Shown here piece by piece: positions 12,841 through 26,442 of a DNA stretch of 64,000 nt. Source of the DNA: Dillenia suffruticosa (lineage: Eukaryota; Streptophyta; Magnoliopsida; Dilleniales; Dilleniaceae); NCBI GenBank assembly GCA_033439265.1, contig JAVTVX010000019.1, positions 15,526,039-15,590,038 on the forward strand, read 5' to 3'. Each line of letters opens with the position of its first letter. Position 1 is the first letter of the stretch. The notes under the pieces are model-generated. The model did no database searches and had not been told where the DNA came from. It was given only the letters and a program-made list of their open reading frames with translations. Made by a program: the position numbers and the translations under genes.

Positions 12841-15348
12841 AGGGGGCCTTAAAACTTTGGCTTTGAAAGTTTGTTTAGAGAATTCAAAGTTTTTAACGTG
12901 TTGGGTGTTGGGTTGAGGTCATATTATAGAATTCAAAGATTTGAAACTTTGGTTTTGCACGAATCTTTGATGAAGGGCCAAGGACCAGAAAGTTAATTAA
13001 AATGAAAAAAGGTACCTCATTGGAAGCTTCTGATGGCGGGACCCAGTTGAAACAAAACCCAGAAACTGGGGGCAATTGTGGGGTTTACTTGACCAGGTGT
13101 CCCATGCTTTGTTGATGGTTCAGACATGACGACCAACATCATTTCATTAGTATTCAATTGGGTCATTTAAAGGTATCATTCCATGCATTATGCCATTCTA
13201 TATTTGATGACTCTTACCTATTCTGCTAAACAATTAAAAATTTCCCATTCGATGGCGTAACAGTTTTCATTTATATTGTGTGTAAGCAGGCGGGCTGGGG
13301 GCCTTTGGAGCACCGTCAATTTTTTAATTTAAGACCAAAATCTATAACTCAAAAACAATTGACGTGGTGAAAGAAAATAAAGCTATTTTAGGAATGTATA
13401 TCATTAAATTCCATTCAACTTTTCTCTGGAGAGATGGCATTTTATTTTATAAAGCACAATGATGACCTCATTCCCAACACTGAGATCAAGTTTTTTTTTT
13501 TTTTTTTTTTATATTTACTATTAACATTTGAAATTATATTTTCATTAATTTGATTTGAAAATTTACGAAAATTTTATTTAAAAGAGTAAAGAAGTTTATT
13601 ATTATAAAAAATAAATCATGCATACATCCTAATAGACAGTCTAGTGATACAAACACCTCTCCTCCGATTTAATGATTTCAAGTTTAAAAAGAGCCAACCC
13701 ACTTCATCCGGAAAATTCAATTTTAGTGGAACCTTCTCATGCGTACAATTTAATTGAATTCGCATTTTATGGAACCTTCTCACGCGTACATCCACCAAAA
13801 GAGCATCCTCGCACTGTCAAAGTTTCCAGCTTAGCAAAAACCACTCGAGTTTGTACAAAAACATCCCATCCCCTCGTCTAAAACCAGCTTTTTCCGCTCG
13901 AGCATCCTTGCAAATACCATGCATGAGTCGCATTTGGACAACTCAAACCCACCTGCATTTCAAAGTCAAAGCCACACCCAGATTCTTTGCCTTGTACAGT
14001 CCATGAATCAAGACGAGAGTCAGTTCAAGCCTCTCCAACTCCGTACCACCTAAACAAAGACATTGCTTTCATTGCCATTCCTCACAAAACAAAATTCTTT
14101 GACATATTTCAAACGTACCACTCCGGAAATGAAATATGATGTTAAATCTTTTAATTAAATTTTTTAGTTTGACTTATAATTTAATATAAAAAAAAATTAC
14201 GTTGAGAGAATAATTCTTTTAAATAGACCACTATAAGTTTCAAACCGAATTAATCAAAATATAATTCTGAATACCAATAGGTATAATATCAAAATAAAAA
14301 ATAAAAAAACATTCTTGACATACGTATATAAACTCAAAACACCCGTTATCATCAAATACACTGGGTATCCCAAGCATAAACAATGTTGAGCCTAGACTTG
14401 CTAACATATGGGAAAGCACAAAATAATTTAATTAAAGCACTCGGAAAGACAAGTTTATAAACCCCCTAGATCCAAATCAATTTGCACAAAGCAATTTAAT
14501 TAAAGCACCAGGAGAAACATGCTTATGAACCCCAGGAGACGAACCAAACTCTTGAGTCTTTGCTGACCCACCAAACACAAGATTGCATAAATAAAATGCC
14601 ACAAGGCATAATACCAGGTCAAAAGCTAGACTTGCTTCTGCAAATGGCAATTCAAAATCATCACTGGGGTTATTGACAGGTGGGTTTAGTGAGAGTAGAG
14701 AAGAGGAAATTGGAACTGGTATAATATAAGGATGAAGTTACAATTTTCAATCATGGAATAAGATATGAATCACAATTGAGAACCTTTTCTAGGAACTCTT
14801 CCACTTTATAAGGGCCATTTGCAGACATAAATAACTAGTTCCAAGCACGGCCGACACCTATATTAGTCACTCCAGGCATGATCCATCACTGTTCATAATA
14901 GGCCCTTTCATGATGGCCATGCAAGATATTATGTCACGCAATGATAACACAATGTGTTTGACACCTCTAAAGTGATTTGACATGATTTGCCATCCCCCTC
15001 GAGGAGGCCTAAATAATGGTAGCGGCCAAATATTTGCATTCAATCACATTCAAGACCTCAATGCTGGAAACACTTAAAGCTGAAATTGGGATATATTATG
15101 ACCACAACCAAATGAAAAGAATAAATTATACAACACCTAACTGAACTGCTGCACTAAAATTTTCAACTTCTAATTTAGGAAAAGAAGAAAATATACCAGT
15201 CTGGACTACGCCCAAAGAGAAAGCAGTCCACCACCAAAAAAAAAAAGGATGTGAAGAGGATTTGGATGATGGAAATGGTGTGCAATTGTTCATGCACTTA
15301 TTAACATATTAAAGAATCGAGCCTCAGTGTGCTTAGTACTTATCCTCC
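12841..15348. other. Intergenic spacer between PFP-alpha and mS35
   Basis: About 2.5 kb between the PFP-alpha 5' leader and the mS35 stop codon. It should hold the PFP-alpha promoter and the mS35 3' UTR and terminator, but I cannot place either exactly. It contains a long poly-T (about 13492-13510) and a diverged 68-bp duplication (14416-14539). No further gene is recognisable. Confidence 0.7.
14416..14539. repeat. Diverged tandem duplication, 68-bp period
   Basis: The segment beginning gcacaaaataatttaatt at 14416 is repeated in diverged form from 14484 (gcacaaagcaatttaatt), with matching downstream words (attaaagcac, accccctaga versus accccaggaga). It is non-coding. Confidence 0.75.
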
Positions 15349-18300
15349 TTATTTGTACTGCTGTTGAACCTCCCAAACAAGCTTGTCCATAAACTGGCAT
15401 TTCTTGTCAAATCCCCACCCTGGGTTGCTCTGAAATGCATATATACAAGTGATGTCAGAGAAAATCTTTCACAAATAATATGAATGACAATTTAGTAGGA
15501 AGCATAGAACTTTTTCCATCTTGAAAATATACAAAACATGTTCAACAAACTAGAGAAAATAATGATCTGGAAGAAATTAGAGACCTGTTAGGAGTCAAAT
15601 GGATTGATCACAAGGAAATGCAAGAAAGTCTATAATACGAATTATTCAAGAATTAATAACAACTGTAGAATAGATGGGAAAGGAAAGGTCAGACAGGAAA
15701 TTGGCTCAAAATATTTTGCATTCCTATATCATATGAATCTGAAATATTAAATTGAAAATTGAACTACATAAAGTTTGATCCATTATCAATTGAAACTTTA
15801 GGCTGTCTTTGTCTGCTTGAAATATTCTCCGTGTGAAATTTTTTAACGAAATATATTTGAAAAAAAAATATTTTCCAAGTTTTTCCATATTTTTAGAACC
15901 GCTTGAAATATTCCAGGAAAAGGTCCTCTTCTATCACCGTGATTGCAGCTTTCCACTTATTTTTCATGCTTGGAAAATAACATCCATGAAAAATTCCTCA
16001 ATTTTGTTTCTCTAATTTTTCTTCCCTTTTAGAAATTATTCTCCTGAATTTGAGGTGATTTTCAAGAAACAAAAGAGTGGAAAATCTAATTTCCCACTTA
16101 TTTTTCATGCTTGGAAAATAGCATCCGCGAAAAATTCCTCAATTTTGTTTCTCTAATTTTTCTTCCCTTTTAGAAATTATTCTCCTGAATTTGAGGTGAT
16201 TTTCAAGAAACAAAGGAGTGGAAAATCTAATTTTCCACTTATTTCTCATGTTTCAGCTTTCCACTTATTTTTCATGCTTGCAAAATAACATCCACGAAAA
16301 ATTCCTCAATTTTGTTTCACTAATTTTTCTTCACTTTAAGAAATTACTCTCCTAAATTTGAAGTGATTTTCAAGAACAAAAGAGTGGAAAATCTAATTTT
16401 CCCAGATTTTATTTTCTTTTTGGAATTCTCTAGCAAACAAACACAATATATGGTTTTAAACACAAATTTAGTGCCCAAAATTTCACTTCTACAAAAAATG
16501 CTAATGGAAAAAATTCACAATATACCATTCTAGTATAACATAAGAGCTGTCTCACAAGAATTTATTTTAATACATATCTAACTCTTCTAACATTTTATGT
16601 AACACTTAACCATCTTTCAGATTTTCAAGAGGGTGCCAAGCGTAGCCACCCATGTACAAGGTAAAGAAGAAGAAAGCATCACAGCCATAATTATCAACCT
16701 CAACCCAAGCATCACCCCGTCTGTTTTGAAATTATGGTTCAACCATTTGAGTCATTGGTTCAACCGCTGGCTTTTTATTATTATTTTAAAATATAAAACA
16801 TATCTAATTATATTTTTTAAATAAGATACCGACCTAAATATTCATAAAAGATAACATAACCATGTAATAAAAATTAAAAACAATAAGTTCACATTTTCTA
16901 TTGTTTCAAAAGTCAAAAAAAAAAAAAATGCACAATATTTTTTAGGCATTTTAGCTTTTTATTTTTTTTTTTATACAAAATTTCATTATTAACCTTGAGT
17001 TTAAGTTTATTTTGCAAAATAAAGATTAAAATTGTCTTTTAATTGAAAATGCAAAACCCAGCCGATTCTCTTAAAAAATGCAGGTTAGTGCGGGTCGCCA
17101 AAAACTGTGGTTCAACTACGGGTTCGTATGGGCCATTTGCATTTGCGGTCCTATGCATGAATGAAACCCTGTTTCTTACAGGTCACTGGCTCAGACTGGC
17201 GGATTGGTCCGGGTGTGATAACTGTGACCACAACATACTTTCTCAACACATATACATTCAGATTAGAAGTCTACCCAATCTTTACAAACACAAAAACAGA
17301 AAACAGAAAGACCAAAGTTTTGAACCCAATTCTGTGAATATTAGTAGAGGACCAGGATACCCCCTCAAATAGACATATATCATGACCTGTCCAAAACAGC
17401 CAAAAAAAAAATGAAGCAATAGCTGCAAACTGCATACTCTTTCCGGTAGACATATAAAAGCTGCACCAGGCTCAAGTTCATTCTAAAAGGAGCCAGAAAC
17501 CACCCAAAATCCTCTCACCTAGAGTCAATAGTATCCCACTCCTTGTCCCGCCATAACGTAAATTGCAGAATCAAATAGCGTACATTTTATACAATTTACT
17601 AAAGCCAGAAGCATTTTGTTAACCGATAATTTTGTCATGCTTTTGAAGATTGTCAACAGTGAGAATCCAAGATATGGAGCAATTTATTTTACAAAAGTAT
17701 AGGCAGGATAGCTAATAGGTTTAGAGCAAACCACAGAAGGATAAGTTTTAGACAGCTATCTGGTGAAATCATAATATTGGTCAGACCGTAAGTATCTAAG
17801 TGATTGTTCTCCTTGTACTTATCTCTATATAGTTCTGGTTATTTTTACTGTATATGTACATCATGGCAAAAAGTCTGCCGCATATTTTCATTACATGCTC
17901 AATGGAAGTAAAAGAAATATGATCCACTCATAGGAGAAGTAAATAGATGTGCATATGAGATTTTCATAAAAGCATGATGAGGTTGCATAATGCTTAATTA
18001 AAGAAGTAGCCCACAAGGTTCAATATAGCAACCTAAGTAAATCTTCTCCTCTTCTTTGAGCACAAAATCCATATTAATAATATGTGGATCAAGGTTTGAG
18101 GGGTTGAGTTGGGGGTGCTGCATGTTACTCTAGTCTTTGAGCCGGCTTATGACAGGCAAATTACAAAAGAGAATTAGAACCCAAAAAGAAAGAGCAAAAT
18201 TATGCCACCCTAGCAAGTGCAACAGATAGCCAGGCTTCATATACAAAGTATAGTCAAACCAAATTATTCAAAGAGAGAGTTATCCTAACCTGAAGAGAAA

Positions 18301-21300
18301 GCACAGCACGCTCAGTGAACCGCTTTAATGAAGCCGGGGCCCTTGCAGGGAGAGTTTTTGCAACTCTTTCCAATTCTTCATTCTGTTTCTTTGCAGTCAC
18401 TCTATCAGGTCCACTGTAGTAATCTATAAGCTCTTTTAGATGTGGTACTCTCTCTATAGTTGCCTCCAATACTTCCTGAAAATGTGAAAATGATGAGAAA
18501 AATATCTACAACAGTGAGCAAAGGTTCTAATAGGACTCTTCATAATCTTAAAATCATTAAAATAACAACTAGAAGAAACAAGATAGATTTTATGTCATTC
18601 TAAGCAGTAAAGGAAAGGAAGGAACAAAGAAAGATACCAAAATGGAACATCATCCTTGTCTTAACCATGATTTGAAAGGCAAATCTGTAGAAACGTAAAG
18701 ATATCAAACAGAGATAACTAGACAGTACAAGGATCAACTCCTCAGAAGGACCTGCATGAACTTCATTTAGTTTATTCTAATATACCATCTCTTCCTGCCG
18801 CAGGCAATGCCATATCCATCAATGTTGGATTTTTATCCAAATAACTACATTAGACTTCTGTTTCTTAATAAGACAGAATAAAGACAAACTCAATTAAGCA
18901 AAAGCTACGAAATGAATTGCCAAAGCATATGCACAAAAAATTCAAAAATAATCTTTAGATCAATACAACACGTTTTGGCTTTAACAGGACTAATATTTAA
19001 ATTAATTATCCTTAATGATATTTTTCTCCACTCTGTTTTATGCTGGGTCTTCATGTTTGATGCCAAAGTTGGAAATGCTCTGAATTGTTTCACAGCTCAT
19101 CACATTTTCGGGGCTCAAATATGCTACATAAACTCAAAGCATGATGCGTCTGAAGTCCCCATAGATGATTGCCAAGGATCTCTCTCTTTTATGGCTGTCT
19201 TATTTTAACCATTTTTTTTGTTTCTCTCACGACTATAAAGTTCAACTTACTTGTCAACTTAGAACTAACCCCCCTACATAATCAAAATGCCCAAAATACT
19301 ATAATAATGGATCACTTCAAGCAAAGCAAATGGATTATAGGCAAAGCCAGCATCCAAAGCTCAATCCTGGATCTGTAATGCAATATCAGCAAGACGTGCT
19401 GGAAAACAGTGATAGCAACTTGTGGACATAAAAGATGTGAAGTGCTTAATTGAAATTAAAAGCATTACCCAAGGATGTTTCAGCAAATCTAACACTTTTG
19501 CATTTCAAAAGGAGAAGAAAAGGATGACTCAATATCTTTTGTTATTCAATACATCCTAGCTGCCCACCAAATAAAAGGCATATCAGCAACTATGATTTTT
19601 AAACTACTGTATTGAGATTTGCAATAAAGCATATACATTGTACAAGAATAACATTCGGCATGCTTTCAGTAGTAACACATCGATTATGCAAGCCAACTAC
19701 TAAACAACAAAGATAGATCCGACAAGCATGATCAATAGAACCCAATAACCCCTAGAAGTATGACACAAATAATTTCACAGACCATCAGATAAATCCACTT
19801 CAGCATAGCTGGATAGCAAAGAATTATTGCTCACTGATGTCATTTAATTATCTCTACAGTCATTGTCATCTAGGTAATTATTCTTCACAAAAGGAAAAGG
19901 AATAACAAAATGAGTAAACACTACTTAGTGTATTCAGAATACATATAAATTTGAAACTTTAACGCAGTTAGGTTGGGTGTTTGAATTTGGATCAATAGAT
20001 TATTAGTCTACTTGAACCCGGCCCAAGCCCATCCAGACCCGCCCCATGTCCAGGTCTAGTTATAGGTAAAGGGAACCATACTAAGAGGTGCAAATTTAAT
20101 TTCAAAGAGGAAAGAAAAAGACGCAACAAGAACAAGTGGCTCGACAACTTTGGTTTCCTTTTGGTCATCCTTAAGTCTTATCAACAAAATGTCACTTTGA
20201 TATACGAAGTTTTCTGAGTGGCTATCTTTACCAAATGCCAAGAAAATGAGCTATGCTGAAGGTAATAAAAAGCCAAGTGGCATGGAATTAGTCAAGCATT
20301 GTAGGATAAATTCTATAACAGCAACGAAGTATGAAACTTATATGACTTTATACAAGTAGAACAATCGATTACTATATCAAACACCATGAAGCAGAAAATG
20401 AGATGGAAAAAAGGGCACCAGAACTTGAATGATTAACACAATGGCAATCATATGCTTTTATAAATAATATAGAGGAGTGACTATTACACAGTTAAACAAC
20501 GTATCCACCAATTTCGAAGGTGAATGGGAAGAGGTTTCATAATCCCTCTCTAGAGTGTCAAAGAAGTATCAATCATAAAATGGAATCACTATCTTCATTT
20601 CAGGGCCCTCAGTATATGGCCAGATATAACCACAGCTCAATGTACTTCACATACATCTCGCTTAGTTTTGAGCACCCTGTCCTGATTGCCTTTATAGTTA
20701 GATAAATTGATGTAACTCAATTAAGCAAGAGGGTAAGCCACATGTACTCAAGAAGCTTGCGACCATTATGTAAAATAATTACTAATTTGCATACACTGAT
20801 GACTGAATATGCATGAGTGTGGGCGTTTGCACAAATTAACAAGCATAGGAAAAAGGATGTGTGAAGTAGGATTAGGTTTCACTAGGGAAGAAGTATATGA
20901 AGCAAATGACATTGATAAGCAAATAGTGAAACAACAAATTAGTCTACCTCCCACTCTTCTTGACTCCTGATTCCTTCATATTGCATTGTGAAGGGCTTCA
21001 CCTTCTCCAGCATATCCCTAAGAGGCATTGGTGGGTTCTCATCAATGTCTGGATTTGTACCAAATTGCTCCATCAAGTACTCGGGCTCAAATTCAATCTG
21101 CAAAATTCCCAAACAACAACAGAATCACAACCAAGAATCCATAATTATATTACTAGAAAAAACAACCACATTTTGCAAACACAAACCAGATAATTAGTAT
21201 GAAGGGCGTCAAGATATGCATCATCCAGCGGAGAAGGCAAGACCCTAGAACTCATTTCCTCAAACCCTTCAACCAACTTATCCATAGTCTCCGTCCCAAG

Positions 21301-22214
21301 CTTCTGTGCCACCCTCTCACCAGAAGCTTCATCCCCAACAAAAAGCCCGCCCTCATCATCATCATCCTCTTCATCCTCAGCATCACGGCCCCGGCCACGG
21401 CCTCTTCCTCCTCTTTCCCTCCATCCCACTCCTCTCTCTCCTCTCCCGCCTCTTCCTCTACCCCTAAACCCTCTTCCTCCTCTGCCCCCTCCCCTACCAC
21501 CTCCCTCCATCTTATCTCCTCCACCACGTGACAATATCCCCACTGCCTTCTTCACCGCCTCTTCACGGCTCAGTGTCTCCCTCGAAAGCCTCGTCAAATC
21601 CTCCTCCTGCAAACCATCACGACTTCTCTCTCGACACCGAAGATGCCGATTCTCGTCCTTAGTTGCCTCATCAGAAGTTGTAGGTCTCACCGTTTGTCCT
21701 CTCCCAGCACCTCTCAACACTGATATCAGACTCGGAGGAAGAGAAGGAACACTCTCTCTCCCCCTAATCCGCCGTCGTCGTCCTCGTTGTCCGGAACATC
21801 GTCGCGGGCGAAAAATATAGGTTTCTTCGAAGCAGGATCTTGAGATTCTTGTGAAGGACGAGTTACACGACCTCGGCCAAATGAAGTGGTTGTGGAAGAC
21901 ATGAATGAGGAAAAGGAAGGAAGGATTGGAGACGAAGGCAATGGTTTACCTCTGCCATGGCCGAATCCAGACTGAGAAGCTTCGTTCGATTCGTTGGAAT
22001 CGTTTTCTCTTGGAGCTCCAATGGTGAAACCGAACTTCGGAGGCCCTGATCCTCCACGACCGCGGCCTTTTCCTCCGCCGCCGCCGGAGAAGGTGGAGAA
22101 AGCTGAGCAGGAGGACAGGGATAGGGTTTGTCTAATAGGGTTACCGGAAGAAGAGGTGTTGGTGAATTTTCCCAAGCTTCCTCTCACGGCGGTCCTTGTG
22201 CTTGTGAGCCCCAA
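15349..22214 (-). CDS. mS35: Mitochondrial small ribosomal subunit protein mS35 (S24/S35 family), with apparent frameshift in exon 1
   Basis: Four exons: 21187-22214, 20948-21097, 18290-18475 and 15349-15429, with in-phase GT-AG junctions and a TAA stop at 15349-15351. The product is a component of the mitochondrial ribosome small subunit. The N terminus (MGLTSTRTAVRGSLGKF, then Ser/Gly/Arg-rich) suits a mitochondrial presequence. It is followed by RGG-type stretches, an acidic Asp/Glu run, and the conserved core: EGFEEMSSRVLPSPLDDAYL, then IEFEPEYLMEQFGTNPDIDE (exon 2), YYSGPDRVTAKKQNEELERV and LKRFTERAVLSLQ (exon 3), and SNPGWGFDKKCQFMDKLVWE (exon 4). The exon lengths sum to 1,445 nt, which is not a multiple of three. 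The 5' frame runs into TGA near 21726, while the conserved frame is open upstream of 21720. The shift must lie about 21745-21795, where five C occur at 21760-21764. Sequence error, a recent mutation or an unusual small intron are possible. Confidence 0.9.
15430..18289 (-). other. mS35 intron 3 (2.86 kb)
   Basis: An AT-rich intron holding the MITE-like tandem array at 15804-16444. A segment near 16730-17240 with repeated ggttcaacc words resembles common plant non-autonomous repeats, but I could not define its ends. No coding sequence was seen. Confidence 0.7.
15804..16444. mobile_element. Possible MITE-like insertion containing a three-copy 141-bp tandem array
   Basis: A unit beginning ccacttatttttcatgcttg starts at 15953, 16094 (141 bp later) and 16261, the last preceded by a 26-bp partial copy. 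The array ends near 16404. Each unit contains aaaattcctcaattttgttt and a block ending gagtggaaaatctaat. The flanks are imperfect inverted repeats: tgtctttgtctgct at 15804 and, at the other end, the reverse complement tgtgtttgtttgct near 16431-16444. This suggests a small DNA transposon with an expanded internal repeat. No clear target duplication was found, so the tandem array is certain and the MITE call is tentative. Confidence 0.5.
18476..20947 (-). other. mS35 intron 2 (2.47 kb)
   Basis: AT-rich intron between the exons ending in EEWE and starting EVLEATIERV. I see no repeat array, transposon terminus or recognisable coding sequence in it. Confidence 0.75.
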
Positions 22215-25200
22215 AATTCAAAATTCGAGTCTCTACTTACTGCTCAGTCATTCTACCACAAATGAACATTTTCCTGTAGTTCCAACTTTTTCGTTTTTCC
22301 CTCTTCCATTCTCGTGTTTTTTTTTTTAAACTTTTTCTTATATTTGCCGTTTTTGTTTTTCTAAAAAATAGTAAAAACAAAACTTTTTCTAACAACAACA
22401 GCACGTCTTAATTCCAAATTTTCAAATCTGCCATTTCAGAAATAAATATAATAAAGAGGAAAAAATGTTAAAATAAATTTAAAATATAAAATAAAATTAA
22501 AATTACAAAAATACAAAATTCAAGTTTAAAAATAAAAATAAAAATAAAAATAAAAAATAGTACTAAAAAATAAAAGTAAAAATAAAAATAAATTATCTAT
22601 AAAAACTTAATATAATAATATAAATGCTCTAATTGTTTCGAATTCTTTTTTCCAATTTAAAAAGAAAAATTTTTTCTAATACAAAGAAAAATAACAATCA
22701 TTAACAAAATCCTAAATACCCCACAAATTATCCCTCATTCTCAACAAAATACTACATAGTCAAAATATTACACATTAAAAGCTCATTAGGTTCTATAAAC
22801 CATGAAAACAAAATTTTATGATTATTTTGATTATTAGTACTAAGTCTGAAATTAAAGTGTAGTCATTTCTGAAAGATATTGAAGTCAAATTTTCAATACA
22901 ATAATAAATTAAATTTTACTTAGTATATTGTTTGTATTATGAATACAAGAAGATGACTTTTTAAAGACCACTGATATGAACAAACCAAAATTTCTATTTA
23001 CTTGCAAGTACTTGAAAATTATAAGATGAAAATAGCAAAAGGAAGAAACAAAATATTTTATTTATTAAGACTTTTGAAAGATATTTATGCAATATGCAAG
23101 CTTCTATGGTTAGTGTGTGACTTATTAGAGTTTATCAATGAGAATCCAACCAAAAAAAAAAAAAAAAAAAGAAAGAGTTTATCAATGAGAAGAGGATGCT
23201 TATGGGAGATTAGGATGTATAAACCAAGATAAAGGGAATTGTACATCAGAGTTGGTTATTGATGTCTACTCATGGAGTTTGAGAGTGTTACTATTGAGAA
23301 GTATCTATATTTTATATAGTAAGATTATGGTTTATTACATATTTGATCGAGGTTATTTACGTAATATGAGAATGCTTGTAATGCATGCTTATAAAAAGAA
23401 TTGATCGTTTGATTAGTTGTAATAGTTAAAAGTTGACCGAATAATGTAAACTATTGTATGATTTATGATCAATTATTTTCATTGCTCGCACATTATATTA
23501 TATATTTGTAGCAAATTTCCCTAACGATTTAGTATGAGAACTTTAAGGTTTGCCTTAGGGCAAGAAGAGTTGCTTTCATAGTGAAGTTTGTTGTTGTTCA
23601 ATTGTCATGGAATTTTTGTAATTTGGTGGAGCATTCATCACGTGCATGGTATTAGACCGAGAGAAATCGATTTAGGGAGCAACCTGAAAGATCTTTAGTT
23701 GTATATTTCATTCACTTTGATAAATACCATATATATTGTATATATTTCCTTTTTTAGATAATGAGTAATTGTCTTACTATTTTTCTTTTGAGTATTCACA
23801 TTAATAGTACTAAGCTCACTCCCTTAATTCAAATACATAATAAACTACATAAGCCAAACAAGAGATGTGACTCTTTGGTGATATGCACACAATACTTTGA
23901 TTTTCTCTCAATGAAGGGATGAAAGTGTGCTATGATCTTTGGCCTTGACACAAGGATGACCGAATTGTCTTAGATCTTGTGTGAATAAAGTTTGGTTGGG
24001 GAGGTTATGGTGGAAGGGTGGAGTTCTTCTTTATGCACGATACCAAAATGTCATATACACAAGGATGGCTTGTAGAGAATGAAAGATGGAGTAGAAGAGA
24101 AAATGGAGATGATGGAAGGGATTTGAACTTGCATTGATGAGTGTTGTCAAGAACAGGAGCCTTATCACTCGATGGTGATGTAACCTAAGGGGTTTTGGCC
24201 TACTTAAGCCCTATCATAGATACCTTCATGTTGGAGAAGAACAAACTTTGAACTTGTATTATGAAAATTGCCTATCATAAATGGGGGATGACTGCCCTAT
24301 CTATAGATGAGGGCTGGGCATTCACAGGTTCTTATTACACAAGTCTTTTTGCTCCATAAGACTCTCATAATTAAATAACTACTGGACAATTAATTGTCCT
24401 TATTACAACTCTTCAATAATTTAGAAAAATAAATGGAATTTATTCAAGAAAACAGTTATTGTATGGAGGGATTGGTGGCCTTTTGGTTGCTGGTGCATTG
24501 CTTGTTTGTGCTGGCACGCACTACTCATGCTGGCTCATGCTTTGGTGCGTGCTAGCTTGAGCAATGGGCTGTTCCATCAAGCCAAGCTTCTATTCCTTTC
24601 AGCAAAGGACTTAATTCTTTGAGCATTAGTACTTCTACACATGTCTTTTCACTTGCTAGCTGGTTTGCTTGATTCCTTGCCCTTATGATCTTGCTCATTG
24701 CATGCTATGCCATGGTGGTGCATTGCATTGTCTCCTTTGGACTTTGGCTCATGCTGGTGTATTATGACTTGCACCTCTTCATGCAAATGTGTCTCTTGGC
24801 ATGGGCTACTTGGTGTCTTTACATGTATGGCATTCTTCGCATGTCTCTTGCACATGCTCAAGTGTAGCCTACTCGTGCCACGGTGCAAACTCATATGTAG
24901 ACTGCTCATGCAATGGAGTGTCCTCGCATAGTATCCTTTCAAGCGGTGGCCTTCTTGCTTGCTTTTTGACATATGCAATTGTCATTTCCTTTTCCTTTTA
25001 GAGCTTTTTGCTTGATGGTTGCTCAATGTGATACGAAGGGTTGTAACCTTTGGATGAAAGATCGTGTCCTTTGGCAGGCGGTAGCTTGGGCGCCATGTTC
25101 CTTTGCATGGGTGCTGCTCATCCTTGCTTGGGTGCTGCTCTCTCAAGCAATGCTTTAGGCGATTGCTTTATCTCGTGCAAGGAAGGTATCTCTTCATTGG

Positions 25201-26442
25201 TGATCTTTGGCTTGTCTTGAGGTTGCACACATTTATCCATGCGAATCTCCATAATTTGCTCTTGTGTACGCCGTGCGGCCATCCGCCATGCATGATCTTG
25301 AGCATTACATATTGCCTTGTGAAATGTCATAACACTTGGCCAACATGCACGCACGTGTCCAACACATATGTGCATGTTGTCGGCACATTTGAGCACATGC
25401 AGCTTGTTTGAGGAGCAAGTAGGTCCACCTCCAATATATAATTATTTTTGTTATTTTCAATTGTTCTATAAAAATCTTCTTTTTTTGGAAACAATTTCCC
25501 AAATTGAAATTTTTTCAAATTAAATATTTTTGGGGTTTATTTTAATTTAGATAATTATCTTTCTGGATTCAATTTTAAAATTAAGGAATTTTTTCTAAGA
25601 TTTTAAATATTTGCTAACCCTTTAGAAAAATAGCAAATCAGTTATTTTCATTTCTTTTGGATTTTTATAAATATCAAGACATGTTAGACTTTTTGTAAAA
25701 TTTAATTTGCATATTCATAAAATTCAATTCAGTATTGAATTTTATTTTTGGATGGATAATACTCTAGGTATGTGACTTTCCAAATTCACCTCTAAATAGT
25801 AACAATACTATGATTAACTATTTGATAATACTGGAACCTCTTTTATACATGGATATAATTACCAAAATACCCTTAAATCTCATAAGTCATGCATGACACC
25901 TAACATTGCATATCATGGGCTATCTAACTAATAATAAATAATTATGTCATTCAAAAGTATATCCTGATTAAGTATAATATTTACTTGAGTTCCTTTGTTT
26001 CAAGTTCCATATTCATTTAAGGCCATGGTTACTGTCAAACCCTAATTCACAAATCATATGTACTCCTATGGCAACTGTTGTTAATCGGCAAGATTTCTAT
26101 TAAAAACTCTTTTCTAATCTTATCTTCTTGACTCAACCAAAAACTTAATATATCAAGAACTATCTAAATAATCATAAGATCTTATTCGTATTTTCTAGAG
26201 AAAACAAATCATCTTAATTAACAACACAAATCCCTTACATGCAAGTAACTTAGGGCCAGAAAGTGGCTATGTGCCCATGCATGGCCAGAACAAAAATTGA
26301 TACCTACAAGTCCTTAATTACTTGAATGAGAGATAATCCATTATCTCAATCAAAGAACTATGCGTATTATCATGATTAAAATGACAATTATGTGATGTAG
26401 ATAACTCATCATTCTATTATAATTCCCATATCACATTTAGCA
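22215..26442. other. Intergenic region upstream of mS35
   Basis: It should contain the mS35 promoter next to 22214. It is mostly AT-rich, with AAAAT-type low complexity around 22525-22600. From about 24480 to 25400 the composition changes to a less AT-rich block full of catgc/gcatg words and short open frames on both strands. None resembles a protein I recognise. This may be non-coding sequence of an old retroelement, but I found no LTRs or reverse transcriptase. Confidence 0.6.
22525..22600. repeat. AAAAT-type low-complexity tract
   Basis: Irregular repeats of aaaat and aaaaat extending over about 75 bases. Confidence 0.8.

Noticed and set aside
21199..21531. Ser/Pro-rich plus-strand frame
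   Set aside because: It is the antisense shadow of the Arg/Gly- and acidic-rich first exon of mS35, which has conserved minus-strand motifs.
24649..25518. Overlapping frames on both strands (for example a His/Lys-rich 109-residue frame)
   Set aside because: No recognised motif, open on both strands at once, and no start context or splice structure.
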